A DNA stretch of 7,332 nt from Flavobacteriales bacterium (lineage in GTDB: Bacteria; Bacteroidota; Bacteroidia; Flavobacteriales_E; Vicingaceae): positions 1 through 7,332 of the forward strand of contig DNDT01000232.1 of assembly GCA_003487525.1 (NCBI GenBank). Reading direction: 5' to 3'. Positions 6,462-7,332 of this stretch are shown one piece after another (the stretch's first letter is position 1; each line of letters starts with the position of its first letter). The notes beneath the pieces were generated by a model. It was not told where the DNA came from and did not search any database. It worked only from the letters and a program-made list of their open reading frames with translations. The position numbers and the translations under genes were made by a program.

Positions 6462-7332
6462 ATGTTGCAAATCACAGATCAATCCCTTTTAAAAACAGGA
6501 CATTACATTAATGGCAAGTGGCTCAGTGGCAAATTGAAGTACCTGGTGAAGGACCCGGCTAGTGGTGAAGTTATTGCTGAATGTGACGAAGCAGGTGAAA
6601 ATGAAACCAAACAGGCTATTGACGCCGCCAGTGAAGCATTAAAAGGTTGGGGTGAAAGGACCGCGAAAGAACGATCGGTGATTTTAAAAAAATGGAACGA
6701 TTTAATCCTGGAGAACCTGGACGATCTCGCCATGATTCTAACCAGAGAGCAAGGAAAACCACTTGCAGAAGCAAAAGGCGAAATCAAATATGGAGCTTCT
6801 TTCATAGAGTGGTTTGCCGAGGAAGCTAAGAGGAATTATGGGGACGTTATTCCGGGATATGCCAAAAACAAACGAATATTGGTCATTAAGCAACCCATTG
6901 GTGTGGTTGCGGCAATCACACCCTGGAATTTTCCAAATGCGATGATCACCAGAAAGGTTGCCCCGGCTCTGGCAGCGGGTTGCACGGTCGTCATAAAACC
7001 GAGTGAAGAAACTCCATTGTCCGCCTTGGCAATAGCTGAATTGGCGGGAAGAGCAGGATTTCCCGATGGTGTGATTAATGTTATTTGCGGTACCAATGCA
7101 CCAGCCATTGGATCGACACTGACATCTTCAAAAATTGTTCGCAAGCTTTCTTTTACAGGTTCCACACCGGTTGGCAAACTTTTAATGAAGCAATGTTCGG
7201 ACACCGTGAAAAAAATATCGCTTGAATTGGGAGGGAATGCTCCATTTATCGTATTTGACGATGCGGATCTCAAGGCCGCTGTGAAAGGTGCTATTGCGGC
7301 GAAGTACAGAAATGCAGGCCAAACCTGTGTCT
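6462..7332 (+). CDS. gabD: Succinate-semialdehyde dehydrogenase GabD-type (ALDH superfamily), 3' end cut by window edge
   Basis: The 290 residues present align without length change to the N-terminal 60% of E. coli GabD (482 aa, from memory). Matches include KQPIGVVAAITPWNFPNAMITRK, SFTGSTPVGKLLM, LELGGNAPFIVFDDADL and RNAGQTCV. Catalytic residues fall at the E. coli numbers: general base E255 (LELGG) and nucleophile C289 (QTCV), the latter just inside the right edge. The reaction is oxidation of succinate semialdehyde to succinate, the last step of the GABA shunt. The start is ATG 6462; an in-frame TAA lies at 6447-6449, so no earlier start is possible. K179 is kept, but position 182 is Glu where E. 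coli GabD has Ser, which points to NAD+ rather than strict NADP+ use (inference). The gene is divergent from the lipoprotein gene. Related glutarate-semialdehyde or other short-chain semialdehydes could also be substrates. Confidence 0.92.
   Translation, partial: MLQITDQSLLKTGHYINGKWLSGKLKYLVKDPASGEVIAECDEAGENETKQAIDAASEALKGWGERTAKERSVILKKWNDLILENLDDLAMILTREQGKPLAEAKGEIKYGASFIEWFAEEAKRNYGDVIPGYAKNKRILVIKQPIGVVAAITPWNFPNAMITRKVAPALAAGCTVVIKPSEETPLSALAIAELAGRAGFPDGVINVICGTNAPAIGSTLTSSKIVRKLSFTGSTPVGKLLMKQCSDTVKKISLELGGNAPFIVFDDADLKAAVKGAIAAKYRNAGQTCV

Noticed and set aside
6836..7273. Open frame of 145 codons on the minus strand inside gabD (and another at 6503-6805)
   Set aside because: The plus-strand GabD translation is unmistakable and covers both; antisense products look like composition artefacts.
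1..7332. Mobile elements, CRISPR arrays, tRNA or rRNA genes, phage or defence genes
   Set aside because: No terminal repeats, transposase motifs, regularly spaced repeats or RNA gene signatures were seen; gene content is core metabolism and membrane proteins with uniform composition.

Overview
The window looks like ordinary chromosomal DNA from a member of the Bacteroidota, most likely a Cytophagales-like or related free-living lineage. The phylum call rests on three things. There is a near-perfect Bacteroidota primary-sigma promoter (TTG-N18-TAnnTTTG) in front of sucD and a second TAnnTTTG box in front of the aldehyde dehydrogenase gene. The leaders are AT-rich and lack Shine-Dalgarno sequences. 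The large membrane protein (three TM segments, VWA fold, GATase-like fold) is of a type typical of this phylum. The genus cannot be named from the sequence alone.

Layout: six genes lie on the minus strand and one, at the right end, on the plus strand. Reading in the direction of minus-strand transcription (right to left): a small predicted lipoprotein (5854-6318), a DUF2797 protein (5044-5841), succinyl-CoA ligase alpha subunit sucD (4101-4973), a FabG-type short-chain reductase (3350-4096), a 695-residue three-TM VWA protein (1243-3330), and a Ste24-type M48 membrane metalloprotease (1243 to the left edge, lacking only its extreme C terminus). The last four are tightly packed (gaps of 4 and 19 bp, then a 1-bp TGATG overlap) and read as one operon driven by the promoter at 4991-5019. 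The lipoprotein and DUF2797 genes are 12 bp apart and form a separate upstream pair. Diverging from the lipoprotein is a GabD-type succinate-semialdehyde dehydrogenase gene (6462 to the right edge), cut just after its catalytic cysteine codon.

Functionally the operon joins a TCA-cycle enzyme (SucD), a reductase normally used in fatty-acid synthesis (FabG), and two inner-membrane proteins: a periplasm-facing VWA protein and a Ste24-like protease. The translational coupling of the last two is the best hint of shared function. GabD makes succinate and SucD interconverts succinate and succinyl-CoA, so both flank the succinate node, but they are divergent and no shared control is visible.

No mobile elements, CRISPR arrays, tRNA/rRNA genes, convincing terminators or signs of recent transfer were seen. 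No non-coding stretch exceeds about 145 bp. I found no clear new system. The points most worth a second look are the VWA-Ste24 coupling, a possible GIY-YIG-like core in the DUF2797 protein, and a cofactor-specificity substitution in GabD.
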